64,000 bases of DNA from Nostoc parmelioides FACHB-3921 (GCF_014696625.1 NZ_JACJQL010000031.1:1-64000), one strand, 5' to 3'. Positions 26,274 through 35,709 are shown, counted from the stretch's first letter. The notes: generated from the letters alone by a model not told the origin. A program made the numbers and translations.

Positions 26274-26777
26274 CAGTGTTAAGTCTCTCAATGGCTTGCA
26301 TTCCAAGATGAATCTGATTTTTACTTCATGATTTTTACGTAAAAAAAATATCAAGTATACGTAAAATGCAAATTCTGCGGTTACTATTTAGTATGATGTC
26401 AAACACAACAAAATTTATACACTCTCAAGTGCGATCGCAGCCTAGAAAAACTTTATGCAAAAAATCTTCCTTTTGGCATAAGTGTTACTAGTTGTTTGTG
26501 AGGCAGTATTATCTATGGAATCTTTGCTACTAAAAGTGTATCTAAGTGACACACTAAAGTAAAAAAAGATAAAACCTATTTGACCAGAACAACTAACAGC
26601 TGGAAAATAAAGCATCTAGATGAAATGAAGGCTAAGATTAGCTATAATTCTCTAGTTTTCGTTAAAAAATAAGCTGTGTTTGCAGAATTTAAAAAATTGC
26701 TCCAGTGATTATCCGGTCATCGTATATTCACCGATGAAGTAATATTTGCAAAGTATAGGGAAACGGGAAAACACTAA
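26274..26777. other. Intergenic region, no gene seen
   Basis: AT-rich, with many stop codons in all frames and no clear hairpin or repeat of the families in this window. Likely the regulatory region of the gene at 26778. Confidence 0.4.
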
Positions 26778-27005
26778 ATGACAATTCAGACTAAACAAGG
26801 AGGTGAGTTACAGATGTCACCATCTACTTATTCAAGGCTCATTCATTTTCTACAGGAAGATTTAGCAATTTCTGCGGCATCTTTGGCTGTGGCACTACGG
26901 CATAGAGAACAAGACCCAGGGCCTTTGCCTATGATTCTTTGGCAGTACGGTTTAATTAGCTTAGAACAGTTAGAAAAAATTTATGATTGGTTAGAAACAG
27001 CGTAA
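26778..27005 (+). CDS. Small cyanobacterial protein (DUF2949-like)
   Basis: 75 residues. The core, YSRLIHFLQEDLAISAASL, AVALRHREQDPGPLPMILWQYG and LISLEQLEKIYDWLE, is a compact helical domain widespread in cyanobacteria, without known role. A downstream ATG (MSPSTYSRL, codon 13) is an alternative start, and GGAGGTGAG just before it is a better ribosome binding site than anything in front of the first ATG. A strong terminator follows at 27124. Confidence 0.8.
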   Translation: MTIQTKQGGELQMSPSTYSRLIHFLQEDLAISAASLAVALRHREQDPGPLPMILWQYGLISLEQLEKIYDWLETA

Positions 27006-27123
27006 GCTAGGAAGTTCTCGTTTAGGAGAATTAAGGTATGTTGCAACCACTCTGTCTTGTGCCAGGACTGAGACACAAAAAATTGACTCCCATAATTTCT
27101 ACTCATTTAAATACAAACAAACT

Positions 27124-27160
27124 AAAAGAGCGAGTGAATTATTTAACTCGCTCTTTTAAT
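27124..27160 (+). terminator. Rho-independent terminator after the DUF2949-like gene
   Basis: Perfect 12-bp stem AAAAGAGCGAGT/ACTCGCTCTTTT with a 10-base loop and a terminal TTTTAAT. The A-run on the left would allow it to work in both directions. Confidence 0.85.
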
Positions 27161-27219
27161 TTAGCTGTTATGAACTTTTTACCCACGACGGATGAAAAAG
27201 GGGCTATAAACTCAAGAAT

Positions 27220-27360
27220 TATAGCCGTAGCCAGATGAATCAATTCAAATTCACTCATAGCCTATAGCTATTCCTGCGGACAACTCGTAGAGTAGGCTAC
27301 GCCAACAAAATTCAAAATGAAACCCTGACCACACAAGGTTTTCAAGTCCGTCAACAGACA
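27220..27360. repeat. Interspersed repeat TATAGCCGTAGCCAGAT...
   Basis: The ends TATAGCCGTAGCCAGAT and AAACCCTGACCACACAAGG...TTTTCAAGTC recur at 59734-59830 in the same order. This copy carries about 50 extra bases in the middle, including CTCGTAGAGTAGGCTACGCC. Confidence 0.65.
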
Positions 27361-27463
27361 ACCCTCCGGGTACTCTTCCCTTCTCCGCGAACGCAGACAA
27401 GACTCCGACTGCCTCACCGTCAATTGTCAACAGCTATATTTCCTACCCAATACCCAATCCCTT

Positions 27464-27742
27464 TTAATCATGAGTTGCAACTTGCTGATCATGATGATTG
27501 ATTGACCAACGATGTTCTACTGATAGGGAAGAACCTAGACAGGAATTTTCTAAGTGTTTTTGCTGGGCGGCTGCTTTTCTTAATGTAATAATTAATTGAT
27601 TTACTTGATGTCGCAATTCAGGGTTTTTACTGACTGCTGACATGGTTTGTCTTTCTAATAATTGGAGTATGAGTTCATAATGAATGGGTGAAGGTAGGGG
27701 AATTTGCTCCATGTAGTCGATGGGTGATGTTATATTAAGCAT
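27464..27742 (-). CDS. Small conserved cyanobacterial protein (DUF5340-like), 92 aa
   Basis: The centre, EQIPLPSPIHYELILQLLERQ then NPELRHQVNQLIITLRKAAAQ (residues 12-62), is one amphipathic helical domain that I recognise as a cyanobacterial family of unknown function. The C-terminal 30 residues are polar and His/Gln-rich. The predicted start at 27742 (MLNITSP) lies nine codons before a second Met (MEQIPLP) that could be the real one. Solitary gene. Confidence 0.7.
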   Translation of the reverse strand: MLNITSPIDYMEQIPLPSPIHYELILQLLERQTMSAVSKNPELRHQVNQLIITLRKAAAQQKHLENSCLGSSLSVEHRWSINHHDQQVATHD

Positions 27743-27845
27743 TTTGTGATGCTTAGTAGTTGTATGTTATTAAGTTAATTTTTACACAATAAATAAATAT
27801 TAACTATATTTTTTGATATTTAAATAGCTTCATCAAGTTTGTTAA

Positions 27846-27949
27846 GGGTATAGGGGTATAGGGGTGTAGGGGTATAAATGTTTGAAACTCTTGCACCTTT
27901 ACACCCTTACACCCGTTCTCAACAGACAACCTGTGTGCGTAAGTCCTAC
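27846..27949 (-). repeat. Copy of the AGGACTTACGCA hairpin/octamer repeat
   Basis: On the minus strand: TAGGACTTACGCACACAGGT, the loop GTCTGTTGAGAA, CGGGTGTAAGGGTGTAAAGG, TTTCAAACATTTA and four CCCCTATA/CCCCTACA octamers. Same order as at 5171-5254. Confidence 0.75.
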
Positions 27950-27966
27950 ATCTAAAAGAATAACTT

Positions 27967-28857
27967 TTAAACACCACTGGAGAATAGGTTGGCGATCGCT
28001 AGTTCTGGATCTGGTTGTTTGACTAAAGACTCACCGATTAGCACAGCACTAGCACCCGCTTGGGATACTAAACTCAAATCTTCTGGGTTATGTAATCCCG
28101 ATTCACTCACAACTACAATATTTCGTTCTTGTAACTGGCTACCTCTGGCGGCTAAAAGTTGGCAAGTAGTTTGTAAGTCTACAGAAAAATCTTCTAAATT
28201 GCGATTGTTAATTCCAACTAAAGATACACCATCTAAAGCTAAAACGCGGTCAAGTTCTTCCAGGTTATGAACTTCAATCAAAGTTGCCATATTCAAAGCT
28301 TTGGCAATTTTGATGAAGTACTGTAAATCTTGATCACTAAGGATAGCAGCAATTAATAACACAGCATCTGCGCCTTGAATCCGTGCCAGATACATTTGAT
28401 AAGGATAAATCACAAAATCCTTGCAAAGTAAAGGTAAATCTACGGCGGCGCGGACTTTAGTTAAGTTGTCAAAACTACCTTGAAAAAACTTTTCATCAGT
28501 TAAGACGGAAATACAACTAGCGCCACCTTGTTGGTAGGATAAGGCGATCGCTACTGGGTCAAAATCTTCCCGAAATACGCCTTTACTGGGTGAAGCCTTT
28601 TTGACTTCGGCAATTAACGCAGGTGTGGTTCTACCGTTTTTTAAAGCGGCGACGAAATCGCGGGTAGGTGGGGCAATACGTGCTTTTTTTTGCAATTCCA
28701 GCAAAGGCAACTTTTCCCGCATTTGGTCAACTTCTACTTCCTTTTGCCAAACGATTTCTTCCAAAATATGTTGTGGTTTGGCATTTGGTAGAGCGACTTG
28801 GTAGCGCAATACCGATACATTGATAGCAGGATTTGGTTGTCGGCGACGGATTTGCAT
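27967..28857 (-). CDS. trpC: Indole-3-glycerol phosphate synthase
   Basis: 296 residues, a single-domain TrpC with a cyanobacterial N-terminal extension of about 30 residues. It closes the indole ring from CdRP in tryptophan synthesis. Motifs: LIAEVKKASPSKG (substrate Lys), GASCISVLTDEKFFQGS, LLCKDFVIYPYQ (catalytic Lys), GINNRNLEDFSVD and VSESGLHNPEDL with AVLIGESLV. Followed upstream by heptamer repeats and then lpdA on the same strand. The pair is probably not an operon, because more than 100 bases of repeats separate them. Confidence 0.95.
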   Translation of the reverse strand: MQIRRRQPNPAINVSVLRYQVALPNAKPQHILEEIVWQKEVEVDQMREKLPLLELQKKARIAPPTRDFVAALKNGRTTPALIAEVKKASPSKGVFREDFDPVAIALSYQQGGASCISVLTDEKFFQGSFDNLTKVRAAVDLPLLCKDFVIYPYQMYLARIQGADAVLLIAAILSDQDLQYFIKIAKALNMATLIEVHNLEELDRVLALDGVSLVGINNRNLEDFSVDLQTTCQLLAARGSQLQERNIVVVSESGLHNPEDLSLVSQAGASAVLIGESLVKQPDPELAIANLFSSGV

Positions 28858-28860
28858 AGG

Positions 28861-28976
28861 GTTGTCAGTTGTCAGTTGTCAGTTGTCAGTTTTCATTAGT
28901 CCATAGTCCATAGTCAATGGTCATTAGTTATAGCCGTGGACTATGGACTATGAACTATGAACTATGGACTGTTGAC
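28861..28976. repeat. Long array of short repeats between trpC and lpdA
   Basis: Four CAGTTGT units, then AGTCCATAGTCCATAGTCAA, and in inverted sense GGACTATGGACTATGAACTATGAACTATGGACT. The halves could pair into a long hairpin. Confidence 0.85.
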
Positions 28977-28980
28977 TAAA

Positions 28981-30408
28981 CTAAACGATCGCTCGTTTAT
29001 ACGCTTCATCCAACACTTCGGATAATGTTGGGTGGGCGTGGACTAAATGGGCTAAAGTTTGGACAGTTTGACGGTTGGCTACGGCGGCGGATGCTTCGTG
29101 GATTAAGTCGGAGGCGTGTAAACCAAAGATATGTACGCCTAAAACTTCCCCGGTATCTTTGCGGTAGATGACTTTGGCTATACCGTCGGCTTCGTTTTCG
29201 GCTAAAGCTTTGGAATTGCCTTTGAAGTAACTTCTGCTGGTGGCGACTTCAAAACCTTCAGCTTGGCCTAATTCTTTAGCACCGGTTTCTGTTAAGCCGA
29301 CATAGCTAACTTCGGGATGGGTAAATGCGGCGGCGGGAATGCTGCGATAGTCTACTGTTCTTTCCTTACCGATGATATTTTCCACGGCGACAATGCCCTG
29401 GGCTGAAGCAGCGTGTGCCAGCATCATTTTGCCGTTAGCATCACCAATTGCCCACAAATGGGGTACTACTTCACCTGCTGATAACACTGCCATGCGATCG
29501 TCTACAGGAATAAAGTTGCGGCGATCAAGTTCCACACCAATGGATTCTAAACCCAGGTTTTTGGTGGCTGGGATGCGTCCTGTTGCTACTAGGCAAGCAT
29601 CTACCTCGATGACATCGACAACTTCCTTGGTTTTGAAATCTGCCAATTCAATTACTACTGGCGAACCAGGAATAACTTTTTTGGCATATACACCAACTTT
29701 TGTTTCAATATCGCGGGGTGTAATTAGCACCCGTTCCGCGAGTTTGGCAATATCGCGGTCAAATCCTGGCATTAACTGGTCGAGGGCTTCAATCAAGGTG
29801 ATTTCACAGCCCAAAGCTGAGTAAATATCCGAGAATTCTAAACCAATGTAACCACTACCAATAATGGCTACCCATTCAGGTAAGGTTTCTAACTTTACGC
29901 CTTGGTCGCTGGTGAATACGGTTTTGCCATCGACTTCAATACCGGGAGGTACGAAGGGGACAGAACCGGGGGAAAGGATAATATCCTTAGCGGTGATGGT
30001 TTTTTCACCACCATCGCCCGTGACGGTGACTTTTTGTGTCCCCGCGATTTTGCCCCAACCCCTGATGATATCGACTCCCAGACGTTTCAGGCTATTTGTT
30101 AAATCTCCTTGAATTTTGGAGACAAGATTATTAGCATGATTAGCGATCGCTTGACGATCAAACTCCACATTACCAATTTGAATCCCCAGAGACTTCAGGT
30201 GATGGGCATCGCGTAATTCCCGCACACGTCCAGAAGCAGCCAACAGCGCTTTCGATGGAATGCAGCCTCGATTGACACAGGTTCCCCCCATGTCGGCTGC
30301 CTCGATAATCGCTGTCTTTAGGCCGCAACTTACCGCGTGTAGGGCTGCGCCATGTCCCCCTACACCAGCGCCTATTATGACTAAATCGTAATCAAATTCA
30401 TGACTCAC
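28981..30408 (-). CDS. lpdA: Dihydrolipoamide dehydrogenase
   Basis: 475 residues. FAD-dependent E3 subunit of 2-oxoacid dehydrogenases and related complexes. FAD-binding VIIGAGVGGHGAALHA, redox pair in GGTCVNRGCIPSKALL (Cys-x4-Cys), NAD-binding IIGSGYIGLEFSD, and the C-terminal active base HAHPTLSEVLDEA. Reoxidises dihydrolipoamide in pyruvate dehydrogenase; glycine cleavage is another client. No other complex subunits are nearby. The start MSHEFDYDLVIIG is the family N-terminus. Confidence 0.95.
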   Translation of the reverse strand: MSHEFDYDLVIIGAGVGGHGAALHAVSCGLKTAIIEAADMGGTCVNRGCIPSKALLAASGRVRELRDAHHLKSLGIQIGNVEFDRQAIANHANNLVSKIQGDLTNSLKRLGVDIIRGWGKIAGTQKVTVTGDGGEKTITAKDIILSPGSVPFVPPGIEVDGKTVFTSDQGVKLETLPEWVAIIGSGYIGLEFSDIYSALGCEITLIEALDQLMPGFDRDIAKLAERVLITPRDIETKVGVYAKKVIPGSPVVIELADFKTKEVVDVIEVDACLVATGRIPATKNLGLESIGVELDRRNFIPVDDRMAVLSAGEVVPHLWAIGDANGKMMLAHAASAQGIVAVENIIGKERTVDYRSIPAAAFTHPEVSYVGLTETGAKELGQAEGFEVATSRSYFKGNSKALAENEADGIAKVIYRKDTGEVLGVHIFGLHASDLIHEASAAVANRQTVQTLAHLVHAHPTLSEVLDEAYKRAIV

Positions 30409-30660
30409 GTTAGTTTCCCCGTGTGCTTCGCCTATCTATTTTCAACCCGTCTAGCCATCCTTGCAAGCCTTTAGAGGTGTGGAAGTTACTAAATTGGGGA
30501 TTGGGGATGCAATTGTACAGACGCGATTAATCGCGTCTCTAACCACTGACCTGATTAATCGCGTCCCTAATGACCAATCTCCTAATTGCAATCAATGAGC
30601 GGAAAGCCTAAGCTTGATCTAGTATTTATCTACGCACAGGTTTTTGCAGGCGATCGCTCG

Positions 30661-32436
30661 ATGTCTCTACCCCAAATCAGTGAATTTACAGTCCGTCGCT
30701 ACGCTAACGCCAAATCTTTCCAACGTGGGGAGGCTTATTTTGAAGCGGGTGCTGTCATCACAATCACTCAGCGTGGTCAGCAATTGCAAGCAGAAGTTGA
30801 AGGAAATGAACGATTACCTTATCGTGTAACTCTCAATTTTGATGACAAGAATATCACTTCGGCCAAGTGTACTTGTGCTTACAACCTAGATGGCTGGTGT
30901 AAACACATTGTGGCGACGATGCTTGTATCTACAAGACAACCAGAAATTATTGAGCAACGTCCTACTTTAGAACAATTACTAGATCGTTTAGATCATGTCC
31001 AGACTCAAAGGCTGGTACAGGAATTAGTTGCCGAACAACCCCAACTGATAGATGTAATTGATCAGCACGTTAGTTGGATGACGAATCCTGTAGCTAAACC
31101 TATATCTACTCAACCCGGACGGCAAGTAACTGTGAATTTGGCTTCCTTTCGCGGACAAGTTAAGCAAATTTTGCGGGAAGCAGTCCGCTACTTTGAGGAG
31201 GGGTATGAGGAAGACCCGATTACCGAAGATTTGTTTAGTTTGGTGCAGACTGCTTTAGAATTTTCTCAGCAAGGTGAGAGTAATAATGCGATCGCTATTC
31301 TTGAAGCCATCACCTCTACCTGTGCCGAAAATTGGGATGAGGTATCAGAATACGGTGCTGACAATGATGAAATTGCCTGGGAGTTAAATCTGGCTTGGTG
31401 TGAAGTGATTCTCTCGTCTGAACTAACATCAGCAGAAAAAGTTGATGTGCAAGTGAGTTTGGAAGCTTGGCAAGATGAATGGAATGCCGATTTTAGCATG
31501 AGTTTAGATGCGTTACGTCAAGGTTGGGATGATCCGCATTTGCTGCGAATTCTCCAAGGCGATATTGCCGAAATGGGTGTATGGGAAAGAGAAGTTCCTA
31601 ATTATGCTGATGATTTGGCACAAATTCGCCTAAAAATTCTCGAACGCCAGGAACGCTACCAAGAATATTTGTATTTAGCCCAAGTAGAGGGACAAACCCA
31701 AGAATATTTAACGATGTTGGGGCGTTTAGGCAGGGTAGAGGAAGCATTGGCGGCGGCGGAAATGCAGATGAGTTCCACGGAAGAAGCTTTTGCTTTAGCT
31801 AAAACCTTAGCTGAACAAGGTTCATTACCGGAAGCATTAGACATAGCCCAAGTTGGTTTTAAGTTACCTGGTAATTGTCGGTATGAATTAGGCATCTGGA
31901 CAAGCGATTTAGCCGAAGCTGTGGGCAATCCAGAAATTTCTTTACTCGCACTCAAGGAAGCTTTTCAAGTTAAACCCTGCTTTGTTGATTATCAAAAAAT
32001 GGCAGAATTAGCGGGTGAAAGCTGGGAAAATGTCAAAACAGATTTATTAAGGATTATTCAGAGTTGTAAGACTTGGGGAATAGAATCAGCCAAGGTGGAT
32101 GTATTTTTATATGAGGGACTGATTGAGGATGCGATCGCTACTGTTAGTGAACTCAGTTCCTATCATTCAGCTTTAATCCACCGAGTCATGGAAGCAGCCA
32201 TATCACAGAAGCCTGATTGGGTAATCACTAATGCCCGTCGCCGTGCTGAAAAAATTATGGATGAGGGTAAGGCAGAATACTATAGTGAAGCAGTGCAGTG
32301 GCTGAAAAAGGTACGTGCTGCTTATATACAATCTGGTAGACAAGCAGATTGGTCTAAATATCGAGAAAAGTTAATAGAAATCCACGCCCGTAAACGGAAA
32401 TTGATGGGAATGTTCAAGGAACGGGGGATGGAGTAA
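30661..32436 (+). CDS. SWIM zinc-finger domain protein
   Basis: 591 residues from the ATG at 30661 (MSLPQISEFTVRRYANAKSFQRG); upstream in-frame ATG and TTG codons exist but add residues unlike the family. The SWIM zinc-binding motif (Cys-x-Cys-x6-9-Cys-x-His) is visible as KCTCAYNLDGWCKH around residue 70. The remainder is helical, TPR-like (EEALAAAEMQMSSTEEAFALAKTLAEQG...), rich in Leu/Glu/Ala. SWIM domains bind DNA or proteins; the function of this cyanobacterial family is unknown. Solitary, divergent from lpdA. Confidence 0.85.
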   Translation: MSLPQISEFTVRRYANAKSFQRGEAYFEAGAVITITQRGQQLQAEVEGNERLPYRVTLNFDDKNITSAKCTCAYNLDGWCKHIVATMLVSTRQPEIIEQRPTLEQLLDRLDHVQTQRLVQELVAEQPQLIDVIDQHVSWMTNPVAKPISTQPGRQVTVNLASFRGQVKQILREAVRYFEEGYEEDPITEDLFSLVQTALEFSQQGESNNAIAILEAITSTCAENWDEVSEYGADNDEIAWELNLAWCEVILSSELTSAEKVDVQVSLEAWQDEWNADFSMSLDALRQGWDDPHLLRILQGDIAEMGVWEREVPNYADDLAQIRLKILERQERYQEYLYLAQVEGQTQEYLTMLGRLGRVEEALAAAEMQMSSTEEAFALAKTLAEQGSLPEALDIAQVGFKLPGNCRYELGIWTSDLAEAVGNPEISLLALKEAFQVKPCFVDYQKMAELAGESWENVKTDLLRIIQSCKTWGIESAKVDVFLYEGLIEDAIATVSELSSYHSALIHRVMEAAISQKPDWVITNARRRAEKIMDEGKAEYYSEAVQWLKKVRAAYIQSGRQADWSKYREKLIEIHARKRKLMGMFKERGME

Positions 32437-32518
32437 CAATCAATTGGTTGATCTAGGATTTATATTTGATTTCGGAAATATTATGTTGACGGTTGATGGT
32501 TGACGGTATCTTTAGTAA

Positions 32519-32562
32519 TGCCCACTGTATCAAGGGTTTGGTGGGCATTGCCCGTCCTAATT
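32519..32562. repeat. Fragment of the GGTGGGC palindromic repeat
   Basis: GGTGGGCATTGCCCGTCC (32540-32557) with GCCCACTG upstream, related to the palindrome at 11336-11393. It makes a chance reading frame at 32493-32696 unconvincing. Confidence 0.45.
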
Positions 32563-32755
32563 TTACCCCTGCTCTTTCAAGTCGGGGGAGTATAGAATTA
32601 CGGGAACATAGGGGAATCATCGCCGTCACTTATGGTACAAACCGTAACTCATTAGACTATATGATTAAAAAGATACATTTATTTAACAAAGCTTAAAGTT
32701 GCTTTATTATATTATTTACCAAGAGGTGTGAGTTGAGTTTTGGAATTTAAAAAAG

Positions 32756-32947
32756 ATGGCTACTGCTACATCTACTGTTTCTGAACGTGAATGCCAAGCT
32801 GCGTTGACACGTCATTTAAATAAGTCTTACTACCAAGATGACCAGCAAGTTAAACTAATGAACTTGCAAGCAGAGGTGGACTCTTTGTTGGAACAATTAC
32901 AAAATCTTAAGGAACAACGTTTAGCAGCTACTACCAAAGAAGAATAA
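32756..32947 (+). CDS. Small coiled-coil protein, 63 aa
   Basis: Not recognised by name. The sequence MATATSTVSERECQAAL leads into a helical, heptad-rich second half (VKLMNLQAEVDSLLEQLQNLKEQRL), suggesting a short coiled coil. Protein-like composition, a plausible A+G-rich region before the ATG and a small conserved-looking core support a real gene. It converges with a tiny leftward frame (32931-33065) whose end it overlaps by 17 bases. Confidence 0.65.
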   Translation: MATATSTVSERECQAALTRHLNKSYYQDDQQVKLMNLQAEVDSLLEQLQNLKEQRLAATTKEE

Positions 32948-33065
32948 TTTTTTGATAGAGTGCCTGTATAGTCTGTTTTTGGGAACGCGCAACTTTAAAC
33001 CATGAATCTTCACTTTCAAGTTTAGCGATCGCCATCGATACTTGATAAAGATTGTGTGAAGACAT
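32931..33065 (-). CDS. Candidate small protein, 44 aa
   Basis: MSSHNLYQVSMAIAKLESED continues with SWFKVARSQKQTIQALYQKI and ILLW. It has an amphipathic helical look and an AAGG ribosome binding site nine to ten bases before the ATG. It converges on, and overlaps, the end of the 63-residue gene. No family recognised. A chance frame is possible at this length. Confidence 0.35.
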   Translation of the reverse strand: MSSHNLYQVSMAIAKLESEDSWFKVARSQKQTIQALYQKIILLW

Positions 33066-33144
33066 CATAAAATAACCTTAACATTATCCAATCTATTTAG
33101 TAAATGGGGGTGGAAAATTTTTTCCATCCCCATAATTTTGGCAA

Positions 33145-34731
33145 TTAACTATCTGTATCTGAACTGGGCGCGGAATCATCAATTGTGTCTGCTTGGGGAT
33201 AGAGTTGCTTTGTCAGACCTTGGATATAACTGAGGTTGGCTGTAGACGGTTTTGCTTGTTCTTCTAACCAGGAATTGGCTTTGGCTTCCCCCTGCTGCAC
33301 TGTTAAAATCAAAGCCCCCCAAGCTTGGACGGCTTTTCTATTGGGGTTCACTTGCATTGCAGCTACCACACGCCGCCATAATCGATCCTTATCTGTTTTT
33401 AACAAAATGGCTATTTCTTGTGCATTCTGTGGGGATGCGCTAAATACTTGCAACGCTTTTTCCCAACGACCATCTATTAAATCTGCAAGTACTTGTTCAC
33501 TGGGACTAGCCCATATTTTATCGGCTTGGATTTTAGTTACTTCAGCATGGAGGCGAATCAAGTCTAATTGTGATTGGGCGGCGGCTGGTAAACTATTGTT
33601 GCGTTGTTTTTTAATCGATGTTAACCAATCGAAAGCTGGTGACCATAAGCCATTGCGGCTAATTAACAGCACGTTTTTGTAACCAGAGTCTCTCAATACG
33701 GGGTTTTGTAAAGAAATTTCTTCCAATTGAATGGGATTCAGATATAAGTTTACAGATTTGACTTGGTAAACCTGTAGTTTTGGTTCTAAACCTATAGTTT
33801 GATCAACAACCAATTCTTTAGCATTACTACCTGTGACTTGTTCCCATTTAGGAATGTGTCCACTGGGACTAGTCCAAGATAACATCAGTTGTAAGTGGCT
33901 ACGCTCTGGATTGTAGTAGACAATTTGACCGTAGGCAATATTCCCCGCATCAGGAGTCACAGATTGATGATCTTGTTGTCGCTGTCCGCGCAAATTTAAC
34001 CAGACACCTGCTGCTGGTGTTCCGGCTTCAAAGCGGTTCACTATATTTAATGGTAAAGGATTGCTAACATCTTCATTTTCTGGTGTATCTTCTACCAAGG
34101 AAGCGATCGCATTCTGCCCACCTCCGCTAATTGCCAATGATTCTTCAGGGCCAGTAATTAGTAAGCTATTCGCCAAGCGATAAAATTTTTCTGGTTGTGA
34201 TTCGTATTTTAAATTTTCTAACTGATAAACCCTGAGTTCGACTATTTCCTTACAGTTAGCTATACAATCGGGACGCTGGCGCATCACTGGTAACAGCAAT
34301 GATTTTTCCTCATCATCTAGAGGAATGGTTTCCCCTGGTATTTGTTGTTTTTGGCTCAAATTGACTTGGATTTGGGCGAGGGTTTGGGGGTTTTCGCTGT
34401 TACCGGGGATGTGCGCCCACTCTGGTAGGAAATTATTCAGCCAGCTTACCTGTTCTGGGTTAAATATCCACAGAACCCCAATCCAGGTACAACTCAGCAC
34501 TAAGCCAGCACTTGTAAGTAAAATGGCGATCGCAATTATTGAAGACGGTTTATAGGATTTTGATGGAGAAATCACTTTCTGTATCTGGGTTTCATTAATT
34601 CTTCCATCACCTTCCTTTGGCAAATCGGTATCACCTACCTGTTGTTGCTGGATTCGGGCTTTCTTTGCTTCCAAATCAGAACCGTCTTGCTTAGAAGATT
34701 TTGGCGTTAGCTTGCGCGAGCGATTGGCCAT
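33145..34731 (-). CDS. Hypothetical membrane-anchored protein, 528 aa
   Basis: Basic, Lys/Gln-rich cytoplasmic N-terminus (1-58), one membrane helix (SIIAIAILLTSAGLVLSCTWIGVLWIF, about 63-89), then a large extracytoplasmic part with no motif I can name. The segment 135-180 holds a Cys pair (RPDCIANCKEIVELRVYQLE). The middle (190-400) is beta-rich, and the end (400-510) is helical. The Pro/Ser-rich, Asp-rich tail (DTIDDSAPSSDTDS) is acidic. It resembles other cyanobacterial single-pass proteins of unknown role. No operon partner. Confidence 0.75.
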   Translation of the reverse strand: MANRSRKLTPKSSKQDGSDLEAKKARIQQQQVGDTDLPKEGDGRINETQIQKVISPSKSYKPSSIIAIAILLTSAGLVLSCTWIGVLWIFNPEQVSWLNNFLPEWAHIPGNSENPQTLAQIQVNLSQKQQIPGETIPLDDEEKSLLLPVMRQRPDCIANCKEIVELRVYQLENLKYESQPEKFYRLANSLLITGPEESLAISGGGQNAIASLVEDTPENEDVSNPLPLNIVNRFEAGTPAAGVWLNLRGQRQQDHQSVTPDAGNIAYGQIVYYNPERSHLQLMLSWTSPSGHIPKWEQVTGSNAKELVVDQTIGLEPKLQVYQVKSVNLYLNPIQLEEISLQNPVLRDSGYKNVLLISRNGLWSPAFDWLTSIKKQRNNSLPAAAQSQLDLIRLHAEVTKIQADKIWASPSEQVLADLIDGRWEKALQVFSASPQNAQEIAILLKTDKDRLWRRVVAAMQVNPNRKAVQAWGALILTVQQGEAKANSWLEEQAKPSTANLSYIQGLTKQLYPQADTIDDSAPSSDTDS

Positions 34732-34925
34732 GTTATTTCTCTGTTAATTTACAGTATTAATTTGTGTTTGTTTTTTCTTTTATACTCGCGCTTTGATTAG
34801 TTGCCTAGAAGTAGATGGTTTAATTTTCTACATAAAACGGATGGGTAGATATTCTGGGCGATCGCCTTTAGGTATTGTTTTGGCTACCCCCTTGGGTTTT
34901 CTGCAAAATTAGGGTTGTAGTTTAG

Positions 34926-34945
34926 AGTACTTACGCACCAGAGTC
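34926..34945 (+). repeat. Repeat fragment abutting the CRISPR array
   Basis: GTACTTACGCACCAGAGTC lies directly against the first repeat and resembles the outer end (ACTTACGCACCCAG) of the interspersed hairpin repeat. It may mark the old edge of the array. Confidence 0.4.
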
Positions 34946-35709
34946 GTTTTAATCCCTGATAGGGATTTTAGAAGGTTTCAACCCCATGAGAGCTATATAC
35001 AAAGGAGCGGTAATCTCGTTTCAATCCCTGATAGGGATTTTAGAAGGTTTCAACAAGGCTACTTCACGATATTCTGAGCTATTAGCCATGTTTCAATCCC
35101 TGATAGGGATTTTAGAAGGTTTCAACTTTAAAAATAAAAGTTTTCTCAAAATTTGATGAGAAGTTTCAATCCCTGATAGGGATTTTAGAAGGTTTCAACT
35201 CTAAAGACTCTATGACCCAGGGTTCTCTTGTAGCGGTTTCAATCCCTGATAGGGATTTTAGAAGGTTTCAACATCGCGTTCTTCTGCTTCTTTAATTAAT
35301 GCTTGTGTTTCAATCCCTGATAGGGATTTTAGAAGGTTTCAACATAGATTTAAATGTTTCTAATGCTACAGGAAACATGTTTCAATCCCTGATAGGGATT
35401 TTAGAAGGTTTCAACTTTGTTACACTGACGCTGCCTAATCTTAGTACAGATGTTTCAATCCCTGATAGGGATTTTAGAAGGTTTCAACAGACTGAGAAAG
35501 TTCAATATAACTCAAAAGTCTTTGTTTCAATCCCTGATAGGGATTTTAGAAGGTTTCAACTCAACTTTGCAAGCTCAACAGGCTTCTGTTGATTCTAAGT
35601 TTCAATCCCTGATAGGGATTTTAGAAGGTTTCAACGTAACATAGAAGTGTGTTTAATAGGTGGTACTTACGTGTTTCAATCCCTGATAGGGATTTTAGAA
35701 GGTTTCAAC
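34946..35709 (-). CRISPR. CRISPR array, 11 repeats of 37 bp and 10 spacers
   Basis: Repeats start at 34946, 35018, 35090, 35163, 35236, 35307, 35379, 35452, 35524, 35599 and 35673, each 37 bp; spacers are 34-38 bp. On the plus strand the repeat begins GTTTCAATCCC and ends GGTTTCAAC. On the minus strand it ends ATTGAAAC, the usual 5' handle of cyanobacterial crRNAs, so transcription is probably leftward with the leader at the right edge. The leftmost repeat has one change (GTTTT for GTTTC), as expected for the leader-distal end. No cas gene lies in the window; repeat type is compatible with I-D or III systems. Confidence 0.97.

Noticed and set aside
27038..27238. Rightward frame of 66 codons
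   Set aside because: It runs straight through a perfect terminator hairpin (27124-27157) and into repeat DNA.
32493..32696. Rightward frame of 67 codons
   Set aside because: It reads heptamer and GGTGGGC-type repeat DNA and has no ribosome binding site.
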